Source: Acidimicrobiales bacterium (GTDB lineage Bacteria > Actinomycetota > Acidimicrobiia > Acidimicrobiales > Iamiaceae). From it: a DNA stretch of 8,856 bases. Shown piece by piece: positions 1 to 6,582 of this stretch; position 1 is the stretch's first letter; each line of letters begins with the position of its first letter. The DNA lies in NCBI GenBank assembly GCA_020439605.1, contig JAGQSI010000064.1, positions 1-8,856 on the forward strand. The letters are read 5' to 3'. Under the pieces are notes generated by a model. It ran no database searches. It was given only the letters and a program-made list of their open reading frames with translations, and was not told where the DNA came from. A program made the translations under genes and the position numbers.

Positions 1-2
1 GA

Positions 3-1178
3 TCAGCCGAGCTTGGTGAGGGCCTTCTTCAGGCCACGCATGGCTTGGTTGATGCGTTGTTCGTTCTCGATTAGAGCGAAGCGAACATGGCCATCTCCAC
101 CTGGCCCAAAGCCGACGCCGGGCGAAGTTGCTACCTGGGCTTCCTGCACGAGAAAAGATGCGAACTCCACCGATCCCATCTCCTTGTACGGCTCGGGGAT
201 GGGTGCCCAAGCAAACATGGTTCCCTTGGGTGGCTCGATCTCCCAACCAATTCGATTCAAGCCATCACAAAGGGCGTCACGGCGGGCCTGATAGATCGGC
301 TGAACCTCACGGGGATGGTCCTGGTCCTCGTTCAGTGTCACCGTTGCGGCGATCTGGATGGGCTGGAATGTCCCATAGTCCAGGTAGCTCTTCAGTTTGG
401 CCAGTGCCTGCACCACCTCGCTGTTGCCAACGAGATATGCCACACGCCAGCCCGCCATTGAGAAGGACTTGGTCATGGAGTAAAGCTCAACGGCACATTC
501 CTTGGCGCCTTCGGCCTGAAGGATCGAGGGTGGCTCGTATCCATCGAATCCGAGCTCCGCATAAGCGTTGTCATGGACGATTAGAACGTTTTTCTCGCGG
601 GCGAAGTCCACGACCCGCTGGAAGAAGTCAAGATCCACACATGCGGTAGTTGGATTGTGCGGGAACGACAGCACGATGACACGAGGTTTTGGCCACGAAT
701 ATTCGTAGGCCTCCTGGATGTTCTCGAAGAAGTCCGTGTCCGTGGACATGGGGATCTCACGAACATCTGCACCAGCAAACAGTGGACCCCAGATATGAAT
801 CGGATAGCTCGGTGAAGGCACCAGAGCTGCATCACCGGGCTGTAACAGCACCCACATCAGGTGACTGAAACCTTCCTTCGCTCCGATGGTCGAAATGATT
901 TCACGGTCCGGGTCCAAAGCCACACCAAAGCGCCTCAGATACAGATCCGCCACTGCCTCACGCAGCTTGGGAATACCACGGCTCGATGAATAGCGATGAT
1001 TGCGCGAGTTGTGTGCCGCCTCAGCGAGCTTCTCAACCGCTACCTGCGGTGATGGCAGGTCCGGGTTTCCAAAGCCGAGGTCCACCACATCGATACCGCT
1101 ACGGCGTGCCTCAATCTTCAACCCGTCGATAATCGTGAAGACGTAAGGCGGTAGATTCGTGATCCGACGGAACTCCAT
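3..1178 (-). CDS. alaC: AlaC-type PLP-dependent aminotransferase (probable alanine transaminase)
   Basis: This 391-aa protein is a fold-type I, class I/II aminotransferase. It closely resembles E. coli AlaC over its whole length, from the N-terminal [10 protein letters not shown] through LGFGNPD (residues 34-40) and [11 protein letters not shown] to the C-terminal HVRFALIEN. AlaC makes alanine from pyruvate with glutamate as amino donor in the cytosol. The Schiff-base lysine is K237 in [12 protein letters not shown]. Other expected PLP or substrate residues are N175 (HNPT), D203 (VHDNAYAE), R245 and the carboxylate-binding R366. Length is normal and the frame is intact, ending in TGA. The ATG at 1178 matches the family N terminus. 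It has no clear ribosome binding site but a TAACGT hexamer lies 7 nt upstream, suggesting leaderless translation. It is transcribed divergently from the pyrophosphatase gene. The related LL-diaminopimelate aminotransferases are the main alternative, so the exact substrate is inferred. Confidence 0.9.
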   Translation of the reverse strand: MEFRRITNLPPYVFTIIDGLKIEARRSGIDVVDLGFGNPDLPSPQVAVEKLAEAAHNSRNHRYSSSRGIPKLREAVADLYLRRFGVALDPDREIISTIGAKEGFSHLMWVLLQPGDAALVPSPSYPIHIWGPLFAGADVREIPMSTDTDFFENIQEAYEYSWPKPRVIVLSFPHNPTTACVDLDFFQRVVDFAREKNVLIVHDNAYAELGFDGYEPPSILQAEGAKECAVELYSMTKSFSMAGWRVAYLVGNSEVVQALAKLKSYLDYGTFQPIQIAATVTLNEDQDHPREVQPIYQARRDALCDGLNRIGWEIEPPKGTMFAWAPIPEPYKEMGSVEFASFLVQEAQVATSPGVGFGPGGDGHVRFALIENEQRINQAMRGLKKALTKLG

Positions 1179-1191
1179 TCATGCGACGTTA
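1179..1191 (-). promoter_or_regulatory. Putative -10 element for the alaC-type gene, leaderless
   Basis: On the minus strand TAACGT occupies 1191-1186 and fits the actinobacterial -10 pattern TAnnnT. Exactly 7 nt separate it from the ATG at 1178, which would put the transcription start at or next to the start codon. I see no convincing -35 hexamer at 16-19 nt and no Shine-Dalgarno sequence. The same TAACGT-7 nt-ATG arrangement precedes the exonuclease gene at 8536. This is inferred from pattern only. Confidence 0.5.
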
Positions 1192-1242
1192 GTTGCCTCA
1201 CAACGCTGCGACCTGAACGGCTTCTGAACTGCGTGGTCCGCC

Positions 1243-1257
1243 TGTCATGCTGTAGGT
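1243..1257 (+). promoter_or_regulatory. Putative extended -10 promoter for ppa
   Basis: TGT followed by CATGCT (1243-1251) resembles an extended -10 element (TGn plus a hexamer with A at position 2 and T at position 6). It ends 6 nt before the ATG at 1258, again predicting a leaderless or nearly leaderless mRNA. The only Shine-Dalgarno-like bases, AGG at 1254-1256, are too close to the start codon to work well. A weak TTCTGA at 1222-1227 could serve as -35 with 18-nt spacing. It shares the 79-nt intergenic region with the divergent aminotransferase promoter. Confidence 0.35.
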
Positions 1258-1764
1258 ATGAGCGACGCCGCACCCTATGTGCCAGTGGTGGTTGAAATCC
1301 CCCGTGGCAGCCGCAACAAATACGAGATAGATCACGAAACCGGTGAGGTCTGGCTGGACCGTAGGTTGTTCTCCGCAACCGTGTATCCGGCGGACTACGG
1401 CTATGTGGACCACACCCTCGGCGGCGACGGAGACCCGCTAGATGCCCTTGTCATTCTTGAGGAACCAACTTTTCCGGGATGTCGAATCCGTGCTCGGCCA
1501 GTCGGAGTCTTTTGGATGGAGGACGACGCCGGCCCGGATGCCAAGATCATCTGTGTCCCCCACGGCGACACCCGCTGGGACCACGTTCAAGACATCGATC
1601 AACTCCCCGATCACCTGACCGACGAGATCGAGCACTTCTTCGAGGTCTACAAGCAGTTGGAGCCGGGCAAGTTCTCCAATGTCAAGGGCTTCCAGGGTCG
1701 CCTCGAAGCAGAACGAGAGATCGAGGAATCACAAGAACGCGCCAAGGGCACATCCTTCGCCTGA
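1258..1764 (+). CDS. ppa: Inorganic pyrophosphatase, family I (soluble)
   Basis: This 168-aa cytosolic enzyme hydrolyses pyrophosphate to two phosphates and so pulls nucleic acid, amino-acyl-tRNA and sugar-nucleotide synthesis forward. The family I signature is clear: DGDPLDAL at residues 57-64 supplies the three metal-binding aspartates D57, D59 and D62. Further expected active-site residues are K21 and E23 in RNKYEID, R35 in DRRLFSATVYPADYG, the D94/K96 pair in PDAKII, and Y131-K132 in the VYKQLE segment. Length is typical for a short bacterial or actinobacterial family I enzyme. It stands alone on the plus strand, with the aminotransferase diverging on its left and the 90-aa gene converging on its right, only 21 nt from its stop codon. 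The ATG start fits the family N terminus and appears leaderless. Confidence 0.97.
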   Translation: MSDAAPYVPVVVEIPRGSRNKYEIDHETGEVWLDRRLFSATVYPADYGYVDHTLGGDGDPLDALVILEEPTFPGCRIRARPVGVFWMEDDAGPDAKIICVPHGDTRWDHVQDIDQLPDHLTDEIEHFFEVYKQLEPGKFSNVKGFQGRLEAEREIEESQERAKGTSFA

Positions 1765-1785
1765 CCCCATCGGGCTGGAGATCTG

Positions 1786-2058
1786 TCAGGAAACGGGGAT
1801 CCTCTGAACCGGAGGGTCCCCGTCTGGGTCTTGTGTATCCGAGACGTGGGGCTTGCGGCCGATGAGCCCAAGTGATCCCAACGCGTCCACCACGCCGGCT
1901 GCAGCCTTGGGGTCTTCCACGAGTTCCTCTGCCACGTCTAGTAGCGCCCTAGACGCTGCAATCACCTCACGTGCAGCGCGTTGGAGATGTTCTAGCCCTG
2001 CTTGAACTCGGGGATCATCTGCCGAAAGTCCGCGCCCGGATGATTCCGCGCCTGTCAT
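1786..2058 (-). CDS. Conserved-type hypothetical protein, 90 aa, last gene of the ArsA block
   Basis: The protein is small and mostly helical. It has a polar N terminus (MTGAESSGRG), two likely amphipathic helices at about residues 15-47 (DDPRVQAGLEHLQRAA, then REVIAASRALLDVAEELVED) and a third at 50-65, followed by a disordered acidic and proline-rich tail. There is no signal peptide, membrane helix or cysteine. Its ATG overlaps the stop codon of the ArsA-family gene by 4 nt (ATGA), so it is probably translated by coupling and may act with that ATPase. It sits where the short protein Rv2183c follows the ArsA-like Rv2184c in M. tuberculosis. That is a positional argument; I did not align the sequences. 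I assign no function. A hairpin that could end transcription from both sides overlaps its final codons. Confidence 0.75.
   Translation of the reverse strand: MTGAESSGRGLSADDPRVQAGLEHLQRAAREVIAASRALLDVAEELVEDPKAAAGVVDALGSLGLIGRKPHVSDTQDPDGDPPVQRIPVS
1793..1823. terminator. Bidirectional hairpin, candidate terminator between convergent genes
   Basis: ACGGGGA (1793-1799) pairs with TCCCCGT (1817-1823). Inside it, CCTC (1801-1804) pairs with GAGG (1812-1815). The two stems are separated by one T/G opposition at 1800/1816, which is a U-G wobble in plus-strand RNA. The loop is 7 nt. It lies between the pyrophosphatase stop (1764) and the body of the convergent 90-aa gene, but overlaps that gene's last codons. 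No long U-tract follows on the plus side, and only TTT on the minus side, so it is not a textbook intrinsic terminator. Confidence 0.4.
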
Positions 2059-3290
2059 CGTTTCGCACCACTGCGAGCTTTGGCACCTTTGGCGTCCGAG
2101 TCTGGTGACTCGGACGTTGCTGCAGGCTCACCAGCAAAGGAGACTCGCAGAACTCCATCACGCAAAGAGGCCGCACTCACGTTTCTTCGTCGAAGCGAGT
2201 CCGGCAACATGATCGCTCGACGGTATGGTCCAACGCGAACAAGCAGTTCTTCGTCGCGTCTACCAATCTCGAGGTCATCACGCTCGGCGAATGGAAGTTC
2301 CACATGCAGTTCCGTGGTGGCGCCACGCTTATGGATCGAAAGCGGCTCACCGGAGTGCAACACATCAGCAGGACTAGTTGTCCCGTAGAGACGTTCGGCA
2401 AAACCTCGTAGCGCATCTATACCGACCAGTTCGTCTGGGGCCATCTGCGCCTTGAGGATCGGCAGCGGAGCAAAGCCCTCCTCAATGCTTTGAAGGTGCT
2501 CGGCGTGCAGTGCCTTCCATCTGTCGAACCACGGATCCTTGATCTCCTCTGGCAACAATCGGTTGGCCACAACCGCATCCACCCTGTAGCCGAATAGGGA
2601 CAGGTAGGTGTGGGTTCGTCGGGCTTCTGCAACCACTAGGCGTTCCGGATTCACCACGAGCCGCACACTCGTTAGCTCAGTATCGGTGAGAAGCTCACGC
2701 ACGCCGTCAAGGCGATCGTAGAAGCGGCTCGCAGACCCGAATACTTCATCGCCGGGAACCGGCAGACCTGCTAGACGCCCAAGAATCGGTGACACGACCT
2801 TGTTGACCTTGCGGCTCATTGGGAACACGCGGTCCATGTACCAACGCATGATTTCAGGGAGGCTGAGCAGACGCAGGGTCTCCGCAGTTGGAGCGCAGTC
2901 CACTACCACCACATCCCACTGACCCGAGTCCGCACAGTCCTTGATATCTGCAAGCGCGAAGATCTCGTCGAGCCCCGGCACCACGGCAAGTTCCTCGGCC
3001 TCGATGGCCGCAACCCCGGCCCATTCGAACACTTCGAGCAGCCAGCTTCTGATCTCGTCCCAATGGTCTTCCATGCGTAGCTGCGCATCGAGTTGTTGAC
3101 CCCAAAGGTTTGTGACCAGTTCGGTTGGACGGTCACCAAGTTCTGCCGCAAATGCGTCTCCGAGAGAATGCGCCGGATCCGTACTCAAAACAATGGTTCT
3201 GAGCCCTGCCTCGGCACAGCGCAGCGCAGTGGCGGCGGCTGTGGTGGTTTTGCCGACCCCGCCTTTACCAGTGAACAGCAGGACCCGCAC
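2055..3290 (-). CDS. ArsA/GET3-family ATPase with C-terminal HSP20-like domain
   Basis: This 411-aa protein belongs to the SIMIBI P-loop class. The deviant Walker A GKGGVGKTT is at residues 8-16, the switch I-like STDPAHSLGDAF at 36-47, the switch II-like DCAPTAETLRLL at 131-142, and the NPERLVVAEARR segment at 214-225. Residues about 316-386 form a beta-rich stretch like the HSP20-type domain found at the end of bacterial ArsA-like proteins, followed by a charged disordered tail. There is only one ATPase half, unlike the duplicated E. coli ArsA. The three cysteines (C25, C119, C132) do not form a metalloid site or a GET3-type CxxC zinc site, so arsenic resistance is unlikely. The start is GTG at 3290, overlapping the upstream TAG by one base; it gives the canonical MRVLLFTGKGG N terminus. 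By position it matches Rv2184c. The client is unknown; membrane-protein or lipid handling is an inference. Confidence 0.9.
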   Translation of the reverse strand: MRVLLFTGKGGVGKTTTAAATALRCAEAGLRTIVLSTDPAHSLGDAFAAELGDRPTELVTNLWGQQLDAQLRMEDHWDEIRSWLLEVFEWAGVAAIEAEELAVVPGLDEIFALADIKDCADSGQWDVVVVDCAPTAETLRLLSLPEIMRWYMDRVFPMSRKVNKVVSPILGRLAGLPVPGDEVFGSASRFYDRLDGVRELLTDTELTSVRLVVNPERLVVAEARRTHTYLSLFGYRVDAVVANRLLPEEIKDPWFDRWKALHAEHLQSIEEGFAPLPILKAQMAPDELVGIDALRGFAERLYGTTSPADVLHSGEPLSIHKRGATTELHVELPFAERDDLEIGRRDEELLVRVGPYRRAIMLPDSLRRRNVSAASLRDGVLRVSFAGEPAATSESPDSDAKGAKARSGAKR

Positions 3291-3730
3291 TAGGCGGCCG
3301 CCTTCTCCGCGACCGCTTTCAAACCGTCGAGTGCGGCATGCATGATCCGCACCTGGCTGCGGCGCTTCACAAAGCCCGGGAGAGGAACAATCAACTCCAC
3401 CTCAAGCTCATAGGTGACCTCGGTCCCCTCGGGCACTTCGGCGAGCACGTAACGACCATCGAGCTTCCGTGTGATGTCGCCTACCGACAACGCCCAGGCC
3501 AACACGTTGGGATCCGAGTAGTCATAGGTCAAGGTGTAATGGGTGGAACGTCCCATTCCAGCCGCCCTGAACCTGACCTCGGTTCCACGACCTTGACTGT
3601 CTGTTGAGATGACCTCTACGTCTTTGAGGTCTGGCGCCCAACTCGGATAGCTAGGAAAATCGAGCAGGACCTCCATCACAACCTCTACCGGGGCTGCGAT
3701 GGTCATTTGTTGTGTGGCTCGGTCTGACAT
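3290..3730 (-). CDS. SRPBCC (START/Bet v1-like) family protein
   Basis: This 146-aa protein has the hallmarks of the polyketide cyclase/Coq10-like SRPBCC fold, a helix-grip barrel with a hydrophobic cavity. The opening strand and helix are TIAAPVEVVMEVLLDFPSYP (residues 10-29), followed by the typical SWAPDLKDVEV. A run of beta strands follows (EVRFRAAGM, THYTLTYDY, LAWALSVGD, GRYVLAEV, TEVTYELEVEL). It ends in a long amphipathic helix (about 118-145, containing GFVKRRSQVRIMHAALDGL). No signal peptide or membrane segment is present. It lies 61 nt after the membrane-protein gene and its stop codon overlaps the GTG of the ArsA-family gene, so the two are probably made together. The same neighbours occur in M. 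tuberculosis (Rv2185c beside Rv2184c). Binding of a lipid or other hydrophobic ligand is inferred from the fold; no ligand can be named. Confidence 0.85.
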   Translation of the reverse strand: MSDRATQQMTIAAPVEVVMEVLLDFPSYPSWAPDLKDVEVISTDSQGRGTEVRFRAAGMGRSTHYTLTYDYSDPNVLAWALSVGDITRKLDGRYVLAEVPEGTEVTYELEVELIVPLPGFVKRRSQVRIMHAALDGLKAVAEKAAA

Positions 3731-3759
3731 TTTTCAGGCTGCTCCAGCGGTGCACTGCC

Positions 3760-3780
3760 GATCTACCCGGTCGGGAGATC
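3760..3780 (-). other. Intergenic hairpin between the membrane-protein and SRPBCC genes
   Basis: GATCT (3760-3764) pairs with AGATC (3776-3780), and CCCG (3766-3769) pairs with CGGG (3772-3775). One A is bulged at 3765 and the inner loop is tight. It sits in the 61-nt gap after the membrane-protein stop codon and before the SRPBCC start at 3730. No T-run follows, so complete termination is unlikely. It may be an RNA processing or stabilising element, or chance. Confidence 0.3.
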
Positions 3781-3791
3781 CAAACAGCAGG

Positions 3792-4235
3792 CTACCCTCC
3801 AGAACCCGATTGACGAGACGCAAACGTGCCATGGCGTGACGCCCACCACGTCACGAGCCCTATGCCCCATACCGGAGCCATCACTCCGAACGGTGGACGA
3901 CTTACGGCTATTGCAGCTACGGCAATGGCGATCTGGGCATACCAACAGCCCATGAACCACCGCCGGGCCTGCGCCGGAGCAGACCCTGTCAGATAGAACA
4001 AGCCGGCAAGATCGAGCTCTTCGTAGCGACTACGACCAGCGGCACGAACAAACCCGATCGTCCACGCCACTGAGCCCCCGACAAACAGGGTGGCGGCCAC
4101 AATCAGCCCAGCTATGACCACAGCATCTGAGCTACTAAACGCAAGCGCGACAGAAACCAATAGCAGCGCAGCGGTGCCTACCAGGTCCGCTATCAGCAGC
4201 GCACGGCCTTCGATCTGCGGGAGTTGAAGGTTCAT
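3792..4235 (-). CDS. Small integral membrane protein, about four helices, linked to pimB'
   Basis: This 147-aa protein has four hydrophobic stretches: about residues 12-33, 38-63, 95-112 and 117-133. They are separated by a polar loop at 64-94 containing RAAGRSRYEELDLAGLF. There is no cleavable signal peptide, and I see no catalytic motif. Its ATG overlaps the stop codon of the PimB'-like gene by 4 nt (ATGA), so it is very likely co-translated with that mannosyltransferase. The position matches Rv2186c between the pimB' and SRPBCC genes of M. tuberculosis, though I could not check similarity. A role in the membrane near phosphatidylinositol mannoside synthesis is a guess from context only. 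I do not recognise the family. Confidence 0.75.
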   Translation of the reverse strand: MNLQLPQIEGRALLIADLVGTAALLLVSVALAFSSSDAVVIAGLIVAATLFVGGSVAWTIGFVRAAGRSRYEELDLAGLFYLTGSAPAQARRWFMGCWYAQIAIAVAAIAVSRPPFGVMAPVWGIGLVTWWASRHGTFASRQSGSGG

Positions 4236-5362
4236 AGCTTTGCCATGGTGTCTTGAAGGGCGCTGCGAAGGCGCCGAGCCAGTAGGTCATAGGAGAATTC
4301 GGCCTCGGCGCGTTGGCGTGCCTGTGAACCCATTTGGATACGCAACTGTTCATCCACGAGTAGGCGTCGGATCGCATCTGCTGTCTGGGACACCGACGAC
4401 GGATCCTGAACTATCAAGCCGCTCACCTCATCTTCCACAGCTTCGTGAGCGCCACCAGATCGACCCGCAATTTGGGGCACCGCGCACGCTGCGGCTTCAA
4501 GAAACACGATGCCGAAGCCTTCTTGTTCGAGTCCCATCCACCGGTTTCGACATCCCATCGAGAAGATGTCTGCAGCCCCGTAGAACGCCGGAAGCTCCTC
4601 ATCTGAGACCCGTCCAACCAACCTGACCGGTGCGCCAAGTTCTCGGATCAGACGCTCGAGACGATCGCTGTCTCGGCCCTTGCCACCGATCAGGACCTCA
4701 AGTTCAGGGTGGATCGGGCCAAGACGAGCAGCCGCCTTGATCAACACGTCCATTCCCTTTCGTGGAACAAGCCTGCTGACCGAACACACAAGCACGGACT
4801 CAGGGGACACTCCCCAGCGTTGTCGGGTCTGTGTCTTCTCCTCGGCGCTGAGCGGCACGAACCGGCTCGTATCCACACCTGGTGGAACATTCACCACGGG
4901 AAGGCCATGGCCCACAGCGCGCTCGCCTTCTGCGGCTGGATAGCCGCCGGCTGCAATGACGATCTTTGCCTTGTCCAGAACTCGTGCCAACGCCTGACGA
5001 GCACCCGGAACCCGACCCGGGATCGTGACCTCGGCCCCATGAAGAATGACGCCATAGGGAATCGATAGCGATGGTCCGAGATGACCCACTGGTAGCGCCG
5101 GGTCCAACACGACAAGGTCTGCGCCGACGTCTTTCGCTACGGCTTCTATCTCACGGGCCAATGACCGGATCGGTGCCATAACCGGTTGAGTGATTCTGCG
5201 AATCTCGATTGGGGCAGCTTCATCAAAGCGGCGGTCCCCCTCGTAGGGGGTGGTCAACACGGCTGCCTCCTCAGCGGGGAGGCGCTGCCACAGTTCCCAC
5301 AGATATGACTGGATCCCACCGATCTTCGGCGGGAAATCGTTGGTCACCAACAGATGCTTCAA
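4232..5362 (-). CDS. pimB: GT4 glycosyltransferase, PimB'-like mannosyltransferase, TTG start
   Basis: This 376-aa, GT-B fold enzyme closely resembles mycobacterial PimB' (Rv2188c), which moves mannose from GDP-mannose to phosphatidylinositol monomannoside on the cytoplasmic face of the membrane. The N-terminal LLVTNDFPPKIGGIQSYL carries the GGIQ donor loop (15-18). H108 lies in HGAEV, where PimB' has HGHEV. SRLVPRKG (196-203) supplies the donor-phosphate R197 and K202. EGFGIVFLE gives the EX7E motif, E281 and E289, followed by AGRSGGAHEAV. The frame stays open upstream to a possible start at 5476, but that adds 38 arginine-rich residues encoded inside queG. I chose TTG at 5362 because GGAGG precedes it by 4 nt, it overlaps the queG stop as TTGA, and it starts the protein exactly at the family N terminus. 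Acceptor identity is inferred; another lipid or polyprenol mannosyltransferase is possible. Confidence 0.88.
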   Translation of the reverse strand: MKHLLVTNDFPPKIGGIQSYLWELWQRLPAEEAAVLTTPYEGDRRFDEAAPIEIRRITQPVMAPIRSLAREIEAVAKDVGADLVVLDPALPVGHLGPSLSIPYGVILHGAEVTIPGRVPGARQALARVLDKAKIVIAAGGYPAAEGERAVGHGLPVVNVPPGVDTSRFVPLSAEEKTQTRQRWGVSPESVLVCSVSRLVPRKGMDVLIKAAARLGPIHPELEVLIGGKGRDSDRLERLIRELGAPVRLVGRVSDEELPAFYGAADIFSMGCRNRWMGLEQEGFGIVFLEAAACAVPQIAGRSGGAHEAVEDEVSGLIVQDPSSVSQTADAIRRLLVDEQLRIQMGSQARQRAEAEFSYDLLARRLRSALQDTMAKL

Positions 5363-6516
5363 CGCTCCTCCCGCTTGGGTGGCACCTCGGCGGACATCTC
5401 TTCTTGCACCATTGGATCTTGGTCGTTCTCTACGGCCATCAGTAGATCGTCGCATCCCAGCCGCCTTGCGGACCACACGGCGCTCGATCGGATCACAGCG
5501 TCGTCAGATCTCAACGCTTCCCGCAGAGCGGCGCGGACTTGGTTGTCCGAGCCTGATCCAGTGTTGCCGAGCACGATGATTGCATTACGACGCAGATAGC
5601 GGGCTTGACGTTTTGGTATGTACCAACGGCCGTGGCGCTCCAGAAGTTCTTCGTCGGTACCAGCGAGCATCTCAAGCAGCTGCACCCAGGAACGCTTGGG
5701 GTCTCCGAGCGGCACCGGTTGACCACTACCTCCGGGCGCTGAGCGACGCAGCTCTAGACGGTTGGGGGGACAGACGTCCTGGCATTCATCACATCCATAG
5801 ATGCGGTCTCCGAGAGCCACCCGCTGATCCATGGGGAATGAGCCCTCGCTCTGGAGTGACCAGGACAAACATCTGCGAGCGTCTATGACTCCAGGAGCAA
5901 CAATGGCGTTGGTGGGGCAGGCAGGGATGCAACGTTCACAGGCGCCGCAGCCGTCGCCAACGGGCTCTTTGCGTGGGGCGTCTTCTAGGTCTGCATCGGT
6001 AAGAACAGTCCCGAGCACAAACCAGCTTCCCTGCCCCGCCAACAACAAGTTCGAGTTCTTGCCGAACCAGCCGAGACCACTTCGATGAGCAACTGCTCGA
6101 TCCACGAGGTGGTTCTGATCTGACACCACACAAGCCCTGTGACCATCTTCCTCTAGCGCAGAACAGAGCGCGTTCAGCCCGGCCATGAGACGCTCATGAT
6201 CGTTTGCCCATACATATCTGGCGACTCGGCCTACTGGACCATCTGGTGCTGGCGGCGGGTCTCGGTGATAGCTGGCGGCTCCAGAGATCAAGGTCCGGAC
6301 ACCGGGCAACGTTCTCGATGGGTCCGTTGAGCGGGCCGGATTGCGATAGGTGAACTGCATTGAACCGGCAAGGCCCTGCCCCGCTCGGTCCGTAAGAACT
6401 TCCTCCACGTCTTTGAAGGGCTCCGCGCTGGTGGCGGCCATTACATCGAGCCCGGCTTCCAAACCCAGTCTCTCGAGCTCAATCCATGGTCTCGCCACCC
6501 CACCATCGTCGCGCAT
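5359..6516 (-). CDS. queG: QueG-like epoxyqueuosine reductase with HEAT-repeat C terminus
   Basis: This 385-aa protein belongs to the cobalamin-dependent, two-[4Fe-4S] QueG family, whose best-known member reduces epoxyqueuosine to queuosine in tRNA. The B12-binding core includes LVDRAVAHRSGLGWFGKNSNLL (split at residues 137-158). The candidate catalytic aspartate D133 lies in VVSDQNH, where classic QueG proteins have VDSGP-like residues. The ferredoxin part has C190, C193, C196 and C200 (CGACERCIPACP), then C216 (DARRCLSW) and C242, C245 and C249 (GCDECQDVCP). Residues about 300-375 resemble HEAT repeats (RYLRRNAIIVLG, then AVIRSSAVWSARRLG), as in Bacillus QueG. ATG at 6516 was chosen; a GTG 18 nt later is possible. 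It follows the small cysteine-rich gene by 66 nt and overlaps pimB' by 4 nt. No other queuosine gene is in view, so the substrate is less certain than the family. Confidence 0.88.
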   Translation of the reverse strand: MRDDGGVARPWIELERLGLEAGLDVMAATSAEPFKDVEEVLTDRAGQGLAGSMQFTYRNPARSTDPSRTLPGVRTLISGAASYHRDPPPAPDGPVGRVARYVWANDHERLMAGLNALCSALEEDGHRACVVSDQNHLVDRAVAHRSGLGWFGKNSNLLLAGQGSWFVLGTVLTDADLEDAPRKEPVGDGCGACERCIPACPTNAIVAPGVIDARRCLSWSLQSEGSFPMDQRVALGDRIYGCDECQDVCPPNRLELRRSAPGGSGQPVPLGDPKRSWVQLLEMLAGTDEELLERHGRWYIPKRQARYLRRNAIIVLGNTGSGSDNQVRAALREALRSDDAVIRSSAVWSARRLGCDDLLMAVENDQDPMVQEEMSAEVPPKREER

Positions 6517-6537
6517 GACCTATGCACTACCCCGAAC

Positions 6538-6561
6538 GGTGACCTCACGAGGTGCCTCACC
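6538..6561 (-). other. Intergenic inverted repeats upstream of queG
   Basis: GGTGA (6538-6542) pairs with TCACC (6557-6561). Between them are CCTC (6543-6546), GAGG (6549-6552) and CCTC (6555-6558), so GAGG can pair with either neighbour and two mutually exclusive inner stems are possible. The inner loops would be only 2 nt, or 4 nt if each stem is cut to 3 bp. It lies in the 66-nt untranslated gap before queG and could modulate read-through, but it may also be chance. Confidence 0.25.
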
Positions 6562-6582
6562 AATACCCGTGACTATTGCGTC

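Noticed and set aside
128..649. 173-aa plus-strand open frame opposite the aminotransferase
   Set aside because: It is arginine- and proline-rich, resembles nothing I know, and lies wholly antisense to a gene with clear catalytic motifs; a GC-bias shadow.
2055..3290. Arsenic resistance function for the ArsA-like gene
   Set aside because: Single ATPase half, no metalloid cysteines, no arsB, arsC or arsR nearby; context is envelope lipid genes.
3292..3303. 12-bp perfect palindrome AGGCGGCCGCCT at the SRPBCC/ArsA junction
   Set aside because: It falls in alanine-rich codons and the TAG stop, and has no loop for a stable RNA hairpin; most likely chance in GC-rich sequence.
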